Positions 54,201 to 62,859 of a stretch of DNA of 64,000 nt are shown here, piece by piece. The stretch lies in NCBI GenBank assembly GCA_900696465.1, contig CAADGE010000048.1, positions 393,523-457,522 on the forward strand, given 5' to 3'. The position numbers and the translations under genes were made by a program. The first letter of the stretch is position 1, and each line of letters starts with the position of its first letter. Source of the stretch: an uncultured Planctomycetota bacterium (lineage in GTDB: Bacteria; Planctomycetota; Phycisphaerae; UBA1845; UTPLA1). The notes beneath the pieces are model-generated. The model did no database searches, had not been told where the DNA came from, and saw nothing but the letters and a program-made list of their open reading frames with translations.

Positions 54201-54986
54201 ATGGCATACGAAACCCTCTTGAGTCAGACGTCCGACGGGGTTCGGACCATCACGCTCAACCGCTCGGAAGAGATGAACTCGGTAGACGAGCGCGTCACCA
54301 AAGAGTTACAGGCGGAACTTCGGGCCGTCGCGAAAGACAAATCCGTGCGATGTCTCGTCATCACGGGAGCCGGCCGGGCCTTCTGTGCCGGGCAGGACCT
54401 GAAGGCGGCTACGTCGCGCGGCGGAGACTTTGACTTTACGGACGCCCTGCGTCGCCGTTATAACCCTGTGATTCTGGGCTTGCGTTCGCTGGAAATCCCC
54501 GTGGTCGCGAGTGTCAACGGCGTGGCCGCAGGCGCGGGCTGGAGCATTGCCTTGGCCTGCGATCTTCGGATCGCATCGAGTCAGGCGAAATTCGTCGGGG
54601 CGTTCTCGAAGATCGGCCTCGTACCCGACAGTGGCATGACCTGGACGCTGCCAAGACTGGTCGGAACGTCGAAGGCGCTCGAGATCGCATGGCTGGGCGA
54701 GCCGATCACCGCGGACCAGGCGCTGACGATGGGTCTGGTGAATCGCGTCGTCGCACCGGAACAGCTCGCCGAGGCGACTCAGCAGTGGGCGGCCACCCTG
54801 GCAAAAGGTCCGACCAAGGGATACGGCCTGATCAAGCGCGCGATCTACGGCGGCCTGGGCCGCGACCTCGAAGCGCAACTGGAATACGAAGCGATGCTGC
54901 AGGGCGTAGCAGGCAAGACAAAGGATTACCACGAAGGTGTGAAGGCCTTCCTGGAGAAGCGTCAGCCGGAGTTCATGGGTGAGTAG
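54201..54986 (+). CDS. Enoyl-CoA hydratase/isomerase, PaaG-like
   Basis: The 261-residue crotonase-family protein has GAGRAFCAGQDLKAATSRGGDFD, NGVAAGAGWSIALACDL, and GAFSKIGLVPDSGMTWTLPRLVG. The D in SDSG-type VPDSGMTW and the missing second glutamate are features of PaaG-type isomerases (ring-opening of epoxyphenylacetyl-CoA to oxepin-CoA, or enoyl-CoA isomerases). ATG 54201 has AGGA 8 nt upstream. No phenylacetate epoxidase genes are nearby, so the substrate may be another enoyl-CoA. The 3' end overlaps the next gene by 8 nt. Confidence 0.85.
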   Translation: MAYETLLSQTSDGVRTITLNRSEEMNSVDERVTKELQAELRAVAKDKSVRCLVITGAGRAFCAGQDLKAATSRGGDFDFTDALRRRYNPVILGLRSLEIPVVASVNGVAAGAGWSIALACDLRIASSQAKFVGAFSKIGLVPDSGMTWTLPRLVGTSKALEIAWLGEPITADQALTMGLVNRVVAPEQLAEATQQWAATLAKGPTKGYGLIKRAIYGGLGRDLEAQLEYEAMLQGVAGKTKDYHEGVKAFLEKRQPEFMGE

Positions 54987-56250
54987 CAGCGAACGAGTGA
55001 TCGGAGTGATCGGCAGCGGCACGATGGGAGCCGGCATCGCCCAGGCGGCGGCCGCGTCAGGTTTCATCGTCAAGACGATGGACACAAAGCCCGACCTTGT
55101 AGAGAAGGCGTATACGGGTATCGCAGCACGACTTGATGAGCGCGTGGCGCGGGGCAAGCTGCCGAAGCACGATCGGGACGCCACGATGGCCCGCCTCAAA
55201 GTTGCCGGCAGCCCTGCCGATTTCGGCCATGCAGAATGTGTCATCGAAGCGGTGACGGAAGACCTATCCCTCAAGCAGTCGATCTTCCGAGAACTGGAGA
55301 AGGTGGTCTCCCCCCGAACTCTCCTCGCGACAAATACATCGAGTCTTTCGATTGCAAAGATCGCCGAGGGCCTGGAGCGTCCTGAACGCTTTCTGGGCAT
55401 GCACTTTTTTAACCCTGCTCCGGTCATGAAGCTCGTCGAACTTGTGCAGGGGCCGCAGACGGGCGACCAGGCGATCGTCGACGCACGGGCCATCTGCGCT
55501 CGGCTGGAAAAAACCGCTGTCAAAGTGAAGGATTCGCCGGGCTTCATCGGAAACCGGGTCAACCGACCGTTCTACCTCGAGTCGCTGCGCCTGCTGGAAA
55601 ACGGCGAAGCCGATCTGCAATCCATCGACGCCGCGCTTCGCAGCTCGGGCGGTTTCAAGCTCGGCCCGTTCGAACTGATGGACCTGATTGGAATCGACGT
55701 GAACCTCACGGTGACGCAGACCGTGTGGAATGACTTCGGCAATCCAGCGCGATTCAAACCGAGCGCCGTGCAGGAGAAACTGGTCGCCGCCGGCCACCTG
55801 GGGCGCAAGACGAATCGCGGGTTCTACGATTACGCGAACAGTCAGCCGGTCCCCGCCTACGAAAGCCAACCGAGATCCACCAGCGGATGGAAGCCCGATG
55901 CGGCGCTGGAGGCATTTGCACAGGTTCTTGAGAAACCGGCGGATCGCGCCATGTGGATCCATGCCCGGGTTTTGCTTGCCGTGATCAACGAAGCAGCCCT
56001 GGCAGCCGACACGATCGCTCTGCCGCGCGATGTGGACCTGACGATGGAACTGGGCTTCAACTATCCGCAGGGCCCCATGAGCTTCGCCGATCACGTCGGC
56101 CTTGATGTCGTCCTGGAACTGATGAAGAAGTTCCACGCAGAGACCGGCGGCGATGAACGCTACAAGCCCGCGGCCCTGCTGGAGAAGCTCGTCTCCAATG
56201 GCGACCTCGGTGAGAAGACGGCGCAGGGTTTTCTGCATCATTGGCTGTAA
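54979..56250 (+). CDS. 3-hydroxyacyl-CoA dehydrogenase (PaaH-like)
   Basis: The 423-residue protein has an N-terminal Rossmann domain (VIGVIGSGTMGAGIAQAAAAS), LATNTSSLSI, HFFNPAPVMKLVELVQG, and KDSPGFIGNRVNRPFYLESL. It continues with two 3HCDH C-terminal domains; the second (TIALPRDVDLTMELGFNYPQGPM) is typical of the PaaH-like 3-hydroxyadipyl-CoA dehydrogenases. It oxidises the 3-hydroxyl with NAD+. The start is GTG 54979, overlapping the previous stop by 8 nt, so the genes are coupled. Confidence 0.92.
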   Translation: MSSSERVIGVIGSGTMGAGIAQAAAASGFIVKTMDTKPDLVEKAYTGIAARLDERVARGKLPKHDRDATMARLKVAGSPADFGHAECVIEAVTEDLSLKQSIFRELEKVVSPRTLLATNTSSLSIAKIAEGLERPERFLGMHFFNPAPVMKLVELVQGPQTGDQAIVDARAICARLEKTAVKVKDSPGFIGNRVNRPFYLESLRLLENGEADLQSIDAALRSSGGFKLGPFELMDLIGIDVNLTVTQTVWNDFGNPARFKPSAVQEKLVAAGHLGRKTNRGFYDYANSQPVPAYESQPRSTSGWKPDAALEAFAQVLEKPADRAMWIHARVLLAVINEAALAADTIALPRDVDLTMELGFNYPQGPMSFADHVGLDVVLELMKKFHAETGGDERYKPAALLEKLVSNGDLGEKTAQGFLHHWL

Positions 56251-56303
56251 AATCGAGCAGCAACCTTGCATAACAGGTTCATGGACCGCGAATTTCCTTT
56301 CCC

Positions 56304-57509
56304 ATGATGCGACAGGCCGTCATCGTTGAATGTCTTCGCACACCCATCGGTCGCCATCGCGGCGCGCTGGCGCCGGTACGCCCGGATGACATGGCCGCCC
56401 TCGTCATCCGCGAAGCCGTCGCACGGGCAAAGATCGACCCCGCGACCGTCGACGACGTTTACTGGGGCGCCGCCAATCAGGCCGGTGAGGACAACCGCAA
56501 CGCCGCGCGCATGGCCGTTCTGCTTGCCGGGCTGCCGGATACGGTACCTGGAACGACGGTCAATCGGCTCTGCGCCAGCGGGCTCGAGGCCGTCGCCATC
56601 GCGGCACGAATGATCGAAGCAGGCCACGGCGACGTGTTTATCGCCGGAGGTGCGGAGTCGATGACCCGTGCACCGCTGGTATTGCCCAAGCCGGATGAGT
56701 CCTACGTCCGCGGAAACCAGACGATGTACGACACCACGCTCGGCTGGCGAATGACGAATCCGAAAATGGCAGCCTTGCATCATCCCTACAGCATGGGCGA
56801 GACGGCGGAAAACGTCGCCGAGAAGTACAAGATCAGCCGTGAAGATCAGGACGCCTTCGCCCTTCAGAGCCAGCAGCGCTGCAAAGCGGCGATGGACACC
56901 GGGAGACTTGCGGAGGAAATCATCCCCGTCGAGATCGACCTCGGCCGCGGCAAGAAGTCGGTCGTCTCCGTCGATGAACACCCGCGACCGGAGACGTCGC
57001 TCGAAGACCTTGCCAAGCTGCGGCCCGTCTTCCGCGAGGGCGGCACGGTCACCGCCGGCAACAGCAGCGGCATCAATGACGGCGCGGCGGCGCTCGTCCT
57101 GATGGAATCAAAGACGGCCGAGCGACTGGGCATGAAACCTTACGCATTTGTCCGTGCGTCCGCGTCGGCCGGCGTCGATCCGGCGTGCATGGGCCTCGGG
57201 CCGATACCGGCGACCAATAAAGCCCTTGCTCGCGCAGGGTGGAAGGTGGACGACCTCGACCTTATCGAGCTGAACGAGGCCTTCGCCTCGCAGTCGCTGG
57301 CCTGCATCCGCGAATTGAAACTCGACGCCGCGAAGGTCAATGTCAACGGTGGTGCGATCGCACTGGGACACCCGCTCGGTTGCAGCGGCGCGCGGCTGGC
57401 GACCACCCTGGTCCGCGAGATGCGGCGCCGCAAAGCGAAGCGCGGCCTCGCCACGCTCTGCGTCGGCGTAGGGCAGGGTCTCGCCGTACTGTTCGAGTTG
57501 GCGGAATGA
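56304..57509 (+). CDS. Thiolase (acetyl-CoA acyltransferase, PcaF/PaaJ-like)
   Basis: The 401-residue thiolase has the acylation site [27 protein letters not shown], the catalytic [18 protein letters not shown], and a C-terminal [10 protein letters not shown] where most thiolases have CxGxGxG. It cleaves 3-oxoacyl-CoA. The closest-looking members are 3-oxoadipyl-CoA thiolases. It completes a hydratase, isomerase, dehydrogenase and thiolase set in chemical order. The stop overlaps the following lipoprotein start as ATGA (57506-57509). Confidence 0.93.
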   Translation: MMRQAVIVECLRTPIGRHRGALAPVRPDDMAALVIREAVARAKIDPATVDDVYWGAANQAGEDNRNAARMAVLLAGLPDTVPGTTVNRLCASGLEAVAIAARMIEAGHGDVFIAGGAESMTRAPLVLPKPDESYVRGNQTMYDTTLGWRMTNPKMAALHHPYSMGETAENVAEKYKISREDQDAFALQSQQRCKAAMDTGRLAEEIIPVEIDLGRGKKSVVSVDEHPRPETSLEDLAKLRPVFREGGTVTAGNSSGINDGAAALVLMESKTAERLGMKPYAFVRASASAGVDPACMGLGPIPATNKALARAGWKVDDLDLIELNEAFASQSLACIRELKLDAAKVNVNGGAIALGHPLGCSGARLATTLVREMRRRKAKRGLATLCVGVGQGLAVLFELAE

Positions 57510-58495
57510 TCCAGACGTCGAAACCCTTGACCTCGCTTCGCTCCTTCATGGGCAAGCGTCGAAACGTCGGAAAGTCGAGCCATGTACGGCTCGCGCCGGA
57601 TCCGGTAAATCCAAAATCTGATATCCAAATTCAAAAACTTGTGCCGCTCGTCATTGTGATGATCTCGGCATGGTTCTGCGGCTGCATCGGCCAGACCATA
57701 CAACCGTCGCCCCAGACGTCGCCGGCCGGCGATCCACCGCAGCTCACATGGTCCGACTGGGGGCTGATCCTCTCGCGGAGCGTCGTGCAGGATCAGGTCG
57801 ATTACAAAAAGATCCTCGCGGACCAGGCACCGATCGAACGACTCTTTGCCATGCTGGCTCGTGTCGGCCCCACATGCACGCCGGACCTCGTGCCCGATCG
57901 CAACAGCAGACTGGCATACTACATCAATGCCTACAATGCCGCCGTCGTGCGTAGTGTCATCCTCGTGTCACGAGACGGCCGCGTCCCGCGCGACGCGCCA
58001 CTCGATCTGGAATACCGTTACCGTTTCGTCATCGACAGACGCTCGCGCACACCCGCAGAATTGCGGCAAATGGCGATGAACCTGGCCGGCGACGACTGGC
58101 GTGTCGCACTGGCCCTTTGCGACGGCCGGCGCGGCAGCCCTCCCCTCCATCCACGGCCGATGATCGGCGACCTGCTCGATGGGCAACTCGACTTTGTGAC
58201 GCGCATGGCCCTGTACGCGCCCCATGTCATCCAGGTCAACCATGGTGCGGAAAAGCGATTGCTGGTGTGGCGCGGTCTTTATCGAATGAAGGATCGTATG
58301 ATCGCGGACTACGAACGCCGCATGGGCACCACGCACGCAACGCTCCTCAACGTTCTCGGCGAATGGGCCAATCGGAAGCGACGGGAAGAACTGAACACGG
58401 CCGTCGGATACAAGGTCGCGGAGATGCCGTACGACAACCTGATCAACCAGGCCGAACTGCCGTCGAGGGAATCCGCCGGTTTACTGGGGTTCTGA
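57506..58495 (+). CDS. DUF547-domain lipoprotein
   Basis: A membrane-anchoring stretch ([15 protein letters not shown], about residues 46-60) with a lipobox precedes a DUF547-like domain. That domain has [37 protein letters not shown] (the family's NxYNA core) and a C-terminal [12 protein letters not shown]. The domain's role is unknown. With ATG 57506 the protein is 329 aa, but about 45 residues before the lipobox are encoded by dispersed repeat words (CGTCGAAACGTCGGAAAG, AATCCAAAATC). The true start may lie further down. The coupling with thiolase is therefore uncertain. Confidence 0.7.
   Translation: MIQTSKPLTSLRSFMGKRRNVGKSSHVRLAPDPVNPKSDIQIQKLVPLVIVMISAWFCGCIGQTIQPSPQTSPAGDPPQLTWSDWGLILSRSVVQDQVDYKKILADQAPIERLFAMLARVGPTCTPDLVPDRNSRLAYYINAYNAAVVRSVILVSRDGRVPRDAPLDLEYRYRFVIDRRSRTPAELRQMAMNLAGDDWRVALALCDGRRGSPPLHPRPMIGDLLDGQLDFVTRMALYAPHVIQVNHGAEKRLLVWRGLYRMKDRMIADYERRMGTTHATLLNVLGEWANRKRREELNTAVGYKVAEMPYDNLINQAELPSRESAGLLGF
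57515..57640. repeat. Repeat words at the 5' end of the DUF547 gene
   Basis: CGTCGAAACGTCGGAAAG and AATCCAAAATCTGATATCC-type words occur in tandem in the region between the thiolase stop and the lipobox. They resemble the mutL linker words, in the same order. Confidence 0.45.
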
Positions 58496-58557
58496 AGAAT
58501 CGCGCTACCCGCATTGAACAAACGAACCGACAGATTCGGCGCAGGCAAGCTGCCCCC

Positions 58558-59013
58558 TTAGCGCCCCTTCCCGGCACGATTCATCTTGACGACGAGCTTT
58601 TCCTTGCGGCCCGGCTTGCGATCGCTCAGCACCTTCAGGGCCTTCTTGATATTGTCAACCTTGAAGATGCCGATGGTGCGTCCGCCGGGAGCGCCGCTCG
58701 TTACATACGCGTACTTGATGCTGAGATGCTGAGCATTGAGCTTCGAGCAGATATCGGCCATTGCCCCGGGCCGGTTGGGCATCTCCACGCAGAGCACGTC
58801 GGTCTCGGTCGTGGGGATGTTGAGTCGGCTGAGAACCGCCCGGGCCTGTTTCTCATCCTCGGCGACGAGCCGGAACACCCCATGCTCGACGGAGTCCATC
58901 AGCGTCAGCGCAGAGACGTTGACCTTCTTGTCGGCGAGTTCATCGCAGACTTTGGAAAGGATGCCGGGCTTGTTGATGAGGAACACCGAGAATTGTTTGA
59001 CGGGTTTGACCAT
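58558..59013 (-). CDS. Tandem ACT-domain protein
   Basis: The 151-residue cytoplasmic protein consists of two ACT domains (KQFSVFLINKPGILSKVCDEL at residues 6-26 and LCVEMPNRPGAMADICSKL at about 74-92) joined by a beta-strand and followed by a basic tail (KPGRKEKLVVKMNRAGKGR). ACT pairs bind amino acids and regulate enzymes or act alone. Such stand-alone tandem ACT proteins are common in anaerobes and deep-branching bacteria. No catalytic domain is present, and the ligand is not known. Confidence 0.85.
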   Translation of the reverse strand: MVKPVKQFSVFLINKPGILSKVCDELADKKVNVSALTLMDSVEHGVFRLVAEDEKQARAVLSRLNIPTTETDVLCVEMPNRPGAMADICSKLNAQHLSIKYAYVTSGAPGGRTIGIFKVDNIKKALKVLSDRKPGRKEKLVVKMNRAGKGR

Positions 59014-59105
59014 GTTGTGAGTTCTCTCGAACCATCCTCGTAGGGTCCAGATGCCCGCGCCGGTGCTTCCTGCCTGCGCCGCTGGCAGGCCGACGACGGT
59101 GAGTT

Positions 59106-59112
59106 ATTATAA
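59106..59112 (+). promoter_or_regulatory. -10 element for the Gfo/Idh/MocA-like gene
   Basis: TTATAAT is 69 nt upstream of the TTG start. It overlaps an in-frame ATG (59112), so that ATG would lie at or before the transcription start and cannot begin the protein. No clear -35 is seen. Confidence 0.4.
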
Positions 59113-59180
59113 TGTCGGATGGAATCGCTGTAAGGGTCTCGCCGATTCGGCGACCCATGCCTTTCCGGAGGGAGCCGTAC

Positions 59181-60164
59181 TTGTCTCTGCCTCGCCTGGC
59201 GTTCATCGGTCCGACGCACACTGTATCGCCGTGGCTCCTGCAGGCCGTGCGACGACATGGCACGCTTGAGGCACTCTGCGACGCTCATTCGGAACGTGAC
59301 GCGGCCCGATTTCAGGCCCGTTGGACATTCACGGATGTGGATGCCCTCCTGCGCGAAGCCGAACCCGACGGGGTCGTGCTGGGGGCCGCACAAGGTGCAC
59401 GTCACCGGCTGATTAAGCAGTGCCTGGCCTCCGGGGCGAACGTTCTGCTCACGGGCGCGCCCTGCTCGTCCGGCATGGCCAATCGACTCGCGATCCTTGC
59501 CAAACTCTCGGGGCGCGTGGTGCAGGCATCGCCGGCGATCATTCACTGCCCTGCCGCGCTGCTGGCACGTCGTCTTCTCGATTCCGGCAGATTCGGCAGG
59601 ACCATTTCCTTATCCCTGCGATCGACACGGCGCGGCTCGCCGCGTGATGACTTCGACGATCACGGTCCGGTACCGGTCGATCAGGTCTTCGAGGCCGTCA
59701 GTCTGATCCAGTTCCTGCTGGGACCGTTGCGGCTGGTTACGGCTATGGCCCATGGCGAAGGTGTGCTCATGGCCGCCGGCATGAGTGTTGAAAACGTACC
59801 GGTTTCGATTTCCCTCCATGCCAGCGGGCCTGCCGAGGCACTCGGTGTGGATGTGGAAATGCGCTCACAGGATGGCTCGATCCTGACGATGGATCGCGCC
59901 GGCGGGCTGATCTGCCGCAACGGCTCGAGGGTTGACGTCTGCCATCAGCCGTCGCTTGCGGCCAGCGATCCCGTCGTGGAACTGGGCTTTGACGCGCTCG
60001 TGAGTGAATTCGTCCGTCGCAGCAGGCCCGGCGGCGCAAGCGGTCTGGCCGGACCGGTCCTGCCCGTGCTGGCCGGCGCAGAAGCAATTCTGGCCAGCGC
60101 TGCAAAAGGCAGACCGGCTGCCCCGCGGGTTGCGAGAACCGCACGCAGTTCAGAGCCGGCATAG
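59181..60164 (+). CDS. Degenerate Gfo/Idh/MocA-like oxidoreductase
   Basis: The 327-residue protein has a Rossmann-like start (LAFIGPTHTVSPWLLQAV), a strand ending GVVLGAAQGARHRLIKQCL, and then ASGANVLLTGAP. That last block is in the position of the family's conserved EKP block, but the lysine is absent. The GxGxxG loop is also altered to IGPTHT. The C-terminal half resembles the mixed alpha/beta dimer domain. I infer a relative that may not be an active dehydrogenase. TTG 59181 has GGAGGGAG just upstream and is chosen because the ATG at 59112 overlaps a -10 box. It is divergent from the ACT gene. Confidence 0.6.
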   Translation: MSLPRLAFIGPTHTVSPWLLQAVRRHGTLEALCDAHSERDAARFQARWTFTDVDALLREAEPDGVVLGAAQGARHRLIKQCLASGANVLLTGAPCSSGMANRLAILAKLSGRVVQASPAIIHCPAALLARRLLDSGRFGRTISLSLRSTRRGSPRDDFDDHGPVPVDQVFEAVSLIQFLLGPLRLVTAMAHGEGVLMAAGMSVENVPVSISLHASGPAEALGVDVEMRSQDGSILTMDRAGGLICRNGSRVDVCHQPSLAASDPVVELGFDALVSEFVRRSRPGGASGLAGPVLPVLAGAEAILASAAKGRPAAPRVARTARSSEPA

Positions 60165-60167
60165 GCA

Positions 60168-60232
60168 GCCGGACAGCAGAGCTGGTACCAGCCGGGTAAG
60201 CGAATCCCCCCTGCTCTAAGTTGCTGTCCGGC
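60168..60232. repeat. Long inverted repeat between the oxidoreductase and rplM
   Basis: GCCGGACAGCA (60168-60178) pairs perfectly with TGCTGTCCGGC (60222-60232), with GAGC/GCTC as a further inner helix after a bulge. Inside lies CTGGTACCAG. There is no T-tract. It lies upstream of the rplM promoter, so it belongs to the 3' end of the previous transcript. Confidence 0.55.
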
Positions 60233-60272
60233 AGAGGGTTCAGGGCACCCCCAACCCGGAGCACGGCCTCGG

Positions 60273-60300
60273 TTGACAACCCGGCGACTTCCTGTAAACT
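60273..60300 (+). promoter_or_regulatory. rplM-rpsI promoter
   Basis: A perfect TTGACA (60273-60278) is 16 nt from TAAACT (60295-60300). The predicted start (about 60307) leaves a ~48-nt leader with a TTCTC/GAGAA hairpin and AGGAT before ATG 60355. Confidence 0.65.
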
Positions 60301-60354
60301 GCCTGATTCTCAATATTTTGGAGAACCAACGAGAACCGCACGCAGGATAGAGCA

Positions 60355-60807
60355 ATGTCATTCGTTACGGACAAGTGTTTTCAGGCGAAGACCGGCGAAG
60401 TCAACCGCGACTGGTATTTCGTCGACGCCGACGGCAAGGTCCTCGGACGTCTCGCGACCAAACTCGCGACGGTGCTGATGGGCAAGAACAAACCGACGTA
60501 CACACGGCATGTCGATACAGGCGACTTCGTCGTTGTGACGAACGCTGAGAAGATTCGCGTTACCGGTGCGAAGGCCCAGGAAATCGAATACGACTACTAC
60601 ACCTATTATCCCGGTGGGCACAAGATCATTCCCTTTGAGAAGATGATGCAACGTCATCCAGAGCGAGTGATTGAAATGGCCGTGCGGCGCATGCTTCCGA
60701 AGAATGCCCTCGGCCGGCGCATGCTCAAGAAACTGAAGATTTATCGGGGTGCGGAGCATCCGCATCAGGCACAGAACTGCCAGCCCCTGGATTTGACCAA
60801 GATCTAA
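60355..60807 (+). CDS. rplM: 50S ribosomal protein L13
   Basis: The 150-residue protein shows [36 protein letters not shown], and the [22 protein letters not shown] block with [14 protein letters not shown], all standard for L13. It is an early-assembly component of the large subunit. A good promoter lies just upstream and rpsI follows after 24 nt, the canonical L13-S9 pair. Confidence 0.97.
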   Translation: MSFVTDKCFQAKTGEVNRDWYFVDADGKVLGRLATKLATVLMGKNKPTYTRHVDTGDFVVVTNAEKIRVTGAKAQEIEYDYYTYYPGGHKIIPFEKMMQRHPERVIEMAVRRMLPKNALGRRMLKKLKIYRGAEHPHQAQNCQPLDLTKI

Positions 60808-60831
60808 TTCCACCAGCGGAGATTGTTGAAC

Positions 60832-61320
60832 GTGACGGACCAGACTAGCAGCATCAACATCGGCGGAGGCATCCAAACCGGCACTGGCATGACCGGCACG
60901 GCCCCCGCGGCAAAGCCTCCGGCTCCGGCCGTCGGCGGTTATCATTGGGGCACCGGTCGACGCAAGACCGCGGTGGCCCGCGTACGGATCAAGCCGGGCA
61001 GCGGTAAGTTCGTGATCCACGGACGCGAGATCAAAGACTATTTCTACGACCCGCGATACCAGGCCGATGTGGTCGCTCCTCTAAAGGCAACCAAGTCCAT
61101 CGGTAAGTTCGATGTCTTCGTGAATGTTCGCGGCGGTGGTCAGACCGGTCAGGCCGGCGCGATCGTCATGGGCATCGCCCGTGCCCTTTGCAAAGCCGAC
61201 CCGACGCTGGAGCCGATCCTCCGCGACGGCAAATACCTGACGCGTGACAGCCGCAAGGTGGAACGCAAGAAGCCCGGCCAGCCCGGCGCACGCAAGCGCT
61301 TCCAGTTCTCGAAGCGCTGA
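60832..61320 (+). CDS. rpsI: 30S ribosomal protein S9
   Basis: The S9 core begins at about residue 37 with GTGRRKTAVARVRIKPGSGK. It contains GGGQTGQAGAIVMGIARAL and ends in the conserved KKPGQPGARKRFQFSKR tail that reaches the P-site tRNA. An N-terminal extension of about 35 residues, low-complexity (Thr/Gly/Pro/Ala), precedes the core; the usual protein is about 130 aa. GTG 60832 has GGAG at 60818-60821; TTG 60823/60826 are less well spaced. Confidence 0.95.
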   Translation: MTDQTSSINIGGGIQTGTGMTGTAPAAKPPAPAVGGYHWGTGRRKTAVARVRIKPGSGKFVIHGREIKDYFYDPRYQADVVAPLKATKSIGKFDVFVNVRGGGQTGQAGAIVMGIARALCKADPTLEPILRDGKYLTRDSRKVERKKPGQPGARKRFQFSKR

Positions 61321-61356
61321 CGCTGCGACAGACGACACAGTCCTGACGAGATTCCC

Positions 61357-61390
61357 AGCCCGGAGGCGTTACCTGCTTCCGGGCTTTTTC
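61357..61390 (+). terminator. rplM-rpsI terminator
   Basis: GCCCGGA pairs with TCCGGGC around a GGCGTTACCTGCT centre, followed by TTTTTCTTTT. It ends only about 12 nt before the start codon of the next gene. Confidence 0.85.
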
Positions 61391-61405
61391 TTTTGTCGGT
61401 TCAGC

Positions 61406-62218
61406 ATGAAGCTCTTCGATCGCGTCTTCTACTACCCCGACCGCAGAGCGCGGACCACACCGGCCGAGGCCGGTCTCGCGTTTGAGGATGTTTCTCTTCG
61501 CGCGGCCGACGGTACGGCGCTGCACGCCTGGCTGCTGCCCTCGCGAACAGCGGAATCGCGCGGGACCGTCCTGCACCTCCACGGCAACGCGGCGAACATC
61601 ACCGGCCACTGGCCCTTCATCGGTTGGCTGCCTGCGGCGGGATATCACGTTCTCATGCTCGACTATCGCGGCTACGGCCGCAGCGAAGGCACACCGACGA
61701 GAGAGGAAACTCTCCTCGACGCCGAAGCGGCATTGGACTATCTGCGAGCTCGGCCGGAAGTAGATCCACGGCGTATTTTCCTCTTCGGCCAGTCCATCGG
61801 TGGAGCCATCGCGACCGTGCTGGCAGCGCGACGACACGGACAGCTCGCCGGGGTCATCATCGATTCGACGTTCACCAGCTACCGTGAGATCGCGCGGTAC
61901 CACATCCTGCGAAATCCGGTGATGCTTCTCGTGGCATGGTGGTTTCCCTTCGGTGTCGATCGCACGCACGACCCCATCAAGTACATCGCCACAATCAACC
62001 CGGCGCCGATTCTCATCATGCACGGCAAGGCCGATCGGATCATCCCCTGGCAGATGTCGCAGCGGCTCTACGACGCGGCCACCGGGCCAAAGGAACTGTG
62101 GCTCATCGAAGACATGGATCATATGGAAGCATGGGAGCTGATGCCCGAGGAAGCGGGCAGCCGATTTGTCGCATTTTGCGAGCGGGCATTAGCTCATTTC
62201 CTCGCCCGCAGCGCGTAG
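61406..62218 (+). CDS. Alpha/beta hydrolase
   Basis: The 270-residue serine hydrolase of the BAAT/Bem46 type has LHLHGNAANITGH, LDYRGYGRSEGTP, and the nucleophile elbow FGQSIGGAIA. The acid is probably in HGKADRIIPW and the histidine in EDMDHMEAW. It is a soluble cytoplasmic-looking enzyme with no signal peptide. It probably cleaves esters or amides. The ATG at 61406 is 16 nt from the terminator T-tract, so it may be expressed by readthrough or from an unseen start. A similar hydrolase is encoded on the other strand at 62860. Confidence 0.85.
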   Translation: MKLFDRVFYYPDRRARTTPAEAGLAFEDVSLRAADGTALHAWLLPSRTAESRGTVLHLHGNAANITGHWPFIGWLPAAGYHVLMLDYRGYGRSEGTPTREETLLDAEAALDYLRARPEVDPRRIFLFGQSIGGAIATVLAARRHGQLAGVIIDSTFTSYREIARYHILRNPVMLLVAWWFPFGVDRTHDPIKYIATINPAPILIMHGKADRIIPWQMSQRLYDAATGPKELWLIEDMDHMEAWELMPEEAGSRFVAFCERALAHFLARSA

Positions 62219-62221
62219 GTT

Positions 62222-62800
62222 CTATTCTTTCTCTTGCAGTCGCCGTATCACCTCCGGCAGCAGTTCCCGCTCGATTGCCTGCACGCGCGCGGCAAGAGTC
62301 TCCGGCGTGTCGCCGGGCTCCACCGGGCACTTGCGCTGGGCGATGATCTCACCGTGATCGTATTCGTTATCCACCCAGTGAACGGTAGCACCGCTCTCCG
62401 TCTCCCCCGCCGCGAGGACGGCTTCATGCACATGCCGACCGTACATGCCCTTGCCCCCATGCTTCGGCAACAGCGCCGGATGCAGGTTGATCACCTTTCC
62501 AATCCAGCGCGGCGGCAGCCGCCAGTAGCAGAGCCAGCCTGCCTGCACCACGAGATCCGGCTCAAAGGCATCAAGCGTGAGGGTGATGTGGTCGCTGAAG
62601 CGCTGCACGTCGTCAAAGTCCTTCACACGAATCACGTCACACGGCAGCCCCGCCGCGGCCGCAACCTGCACGCCACGTACATCCGAGCGTGAGGAGATGA
62701 CGACCACGATCTCGACACCTGGAAGACGGCCGTCGCGGGCGCGCTCGATCAGATTCTGCAGGGTGGTGCCGCTGCCGGAGATCATCACAGCGAGACGCAT
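62222..62800 (-). CDS. purN: Phosphoribosylglycinamide formyltransferase (GAR transformylase)
   Basis: The 192-residue PurN transfers a formyl group from 10-formyl-THF to GAR in purine synthesis. MRLAVMISGSGTTLQNLIERA begins the homology, followed by VQAGWLCYWRLPPRWIGKVINLHPALLP, which contains the catalytic NLHPALLP, and GATVHWVDNEYDHGEII. An ATG at 62860 overlaps the stop of the upstream hydrolase (TGATG) and would add a 20-residue Arg-rich leader; translational coupling is then possible. The two starts cannot be decided. Confidence 0.93.
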   Translation of the reverse strand: MRLAVMISGSGTTLQNLIERARDGRLPGVEIVVVISSRSDVRGVQVAAAAGLPCDVIRVKDFDDVQRFSDHITLTLDAFEPDLVVQAGWLCYWRLPPRWIGKVINLHPALLPKHGGKGMYGRHVHEAVLAAGETESGATVHWVDNEYDHGEIIAQRKCPVEPGDTPETLAARVQAIERELLPEVIRRLQEKE

Positions 62801-62859
62801 TCGCCGACCGCGCTCCCTGGCACGTCGACGCGCACGATGATTGCCGCGCCGTCCGGGCA

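Noticed and set aside
54201..56250. Firm assignment of paaG/paaH and a phenylacetate pathway
   Set aside because: Ring epoxidase and phenylacetyl-CoA ligase genes are absent from the window, so the substrate is left open.
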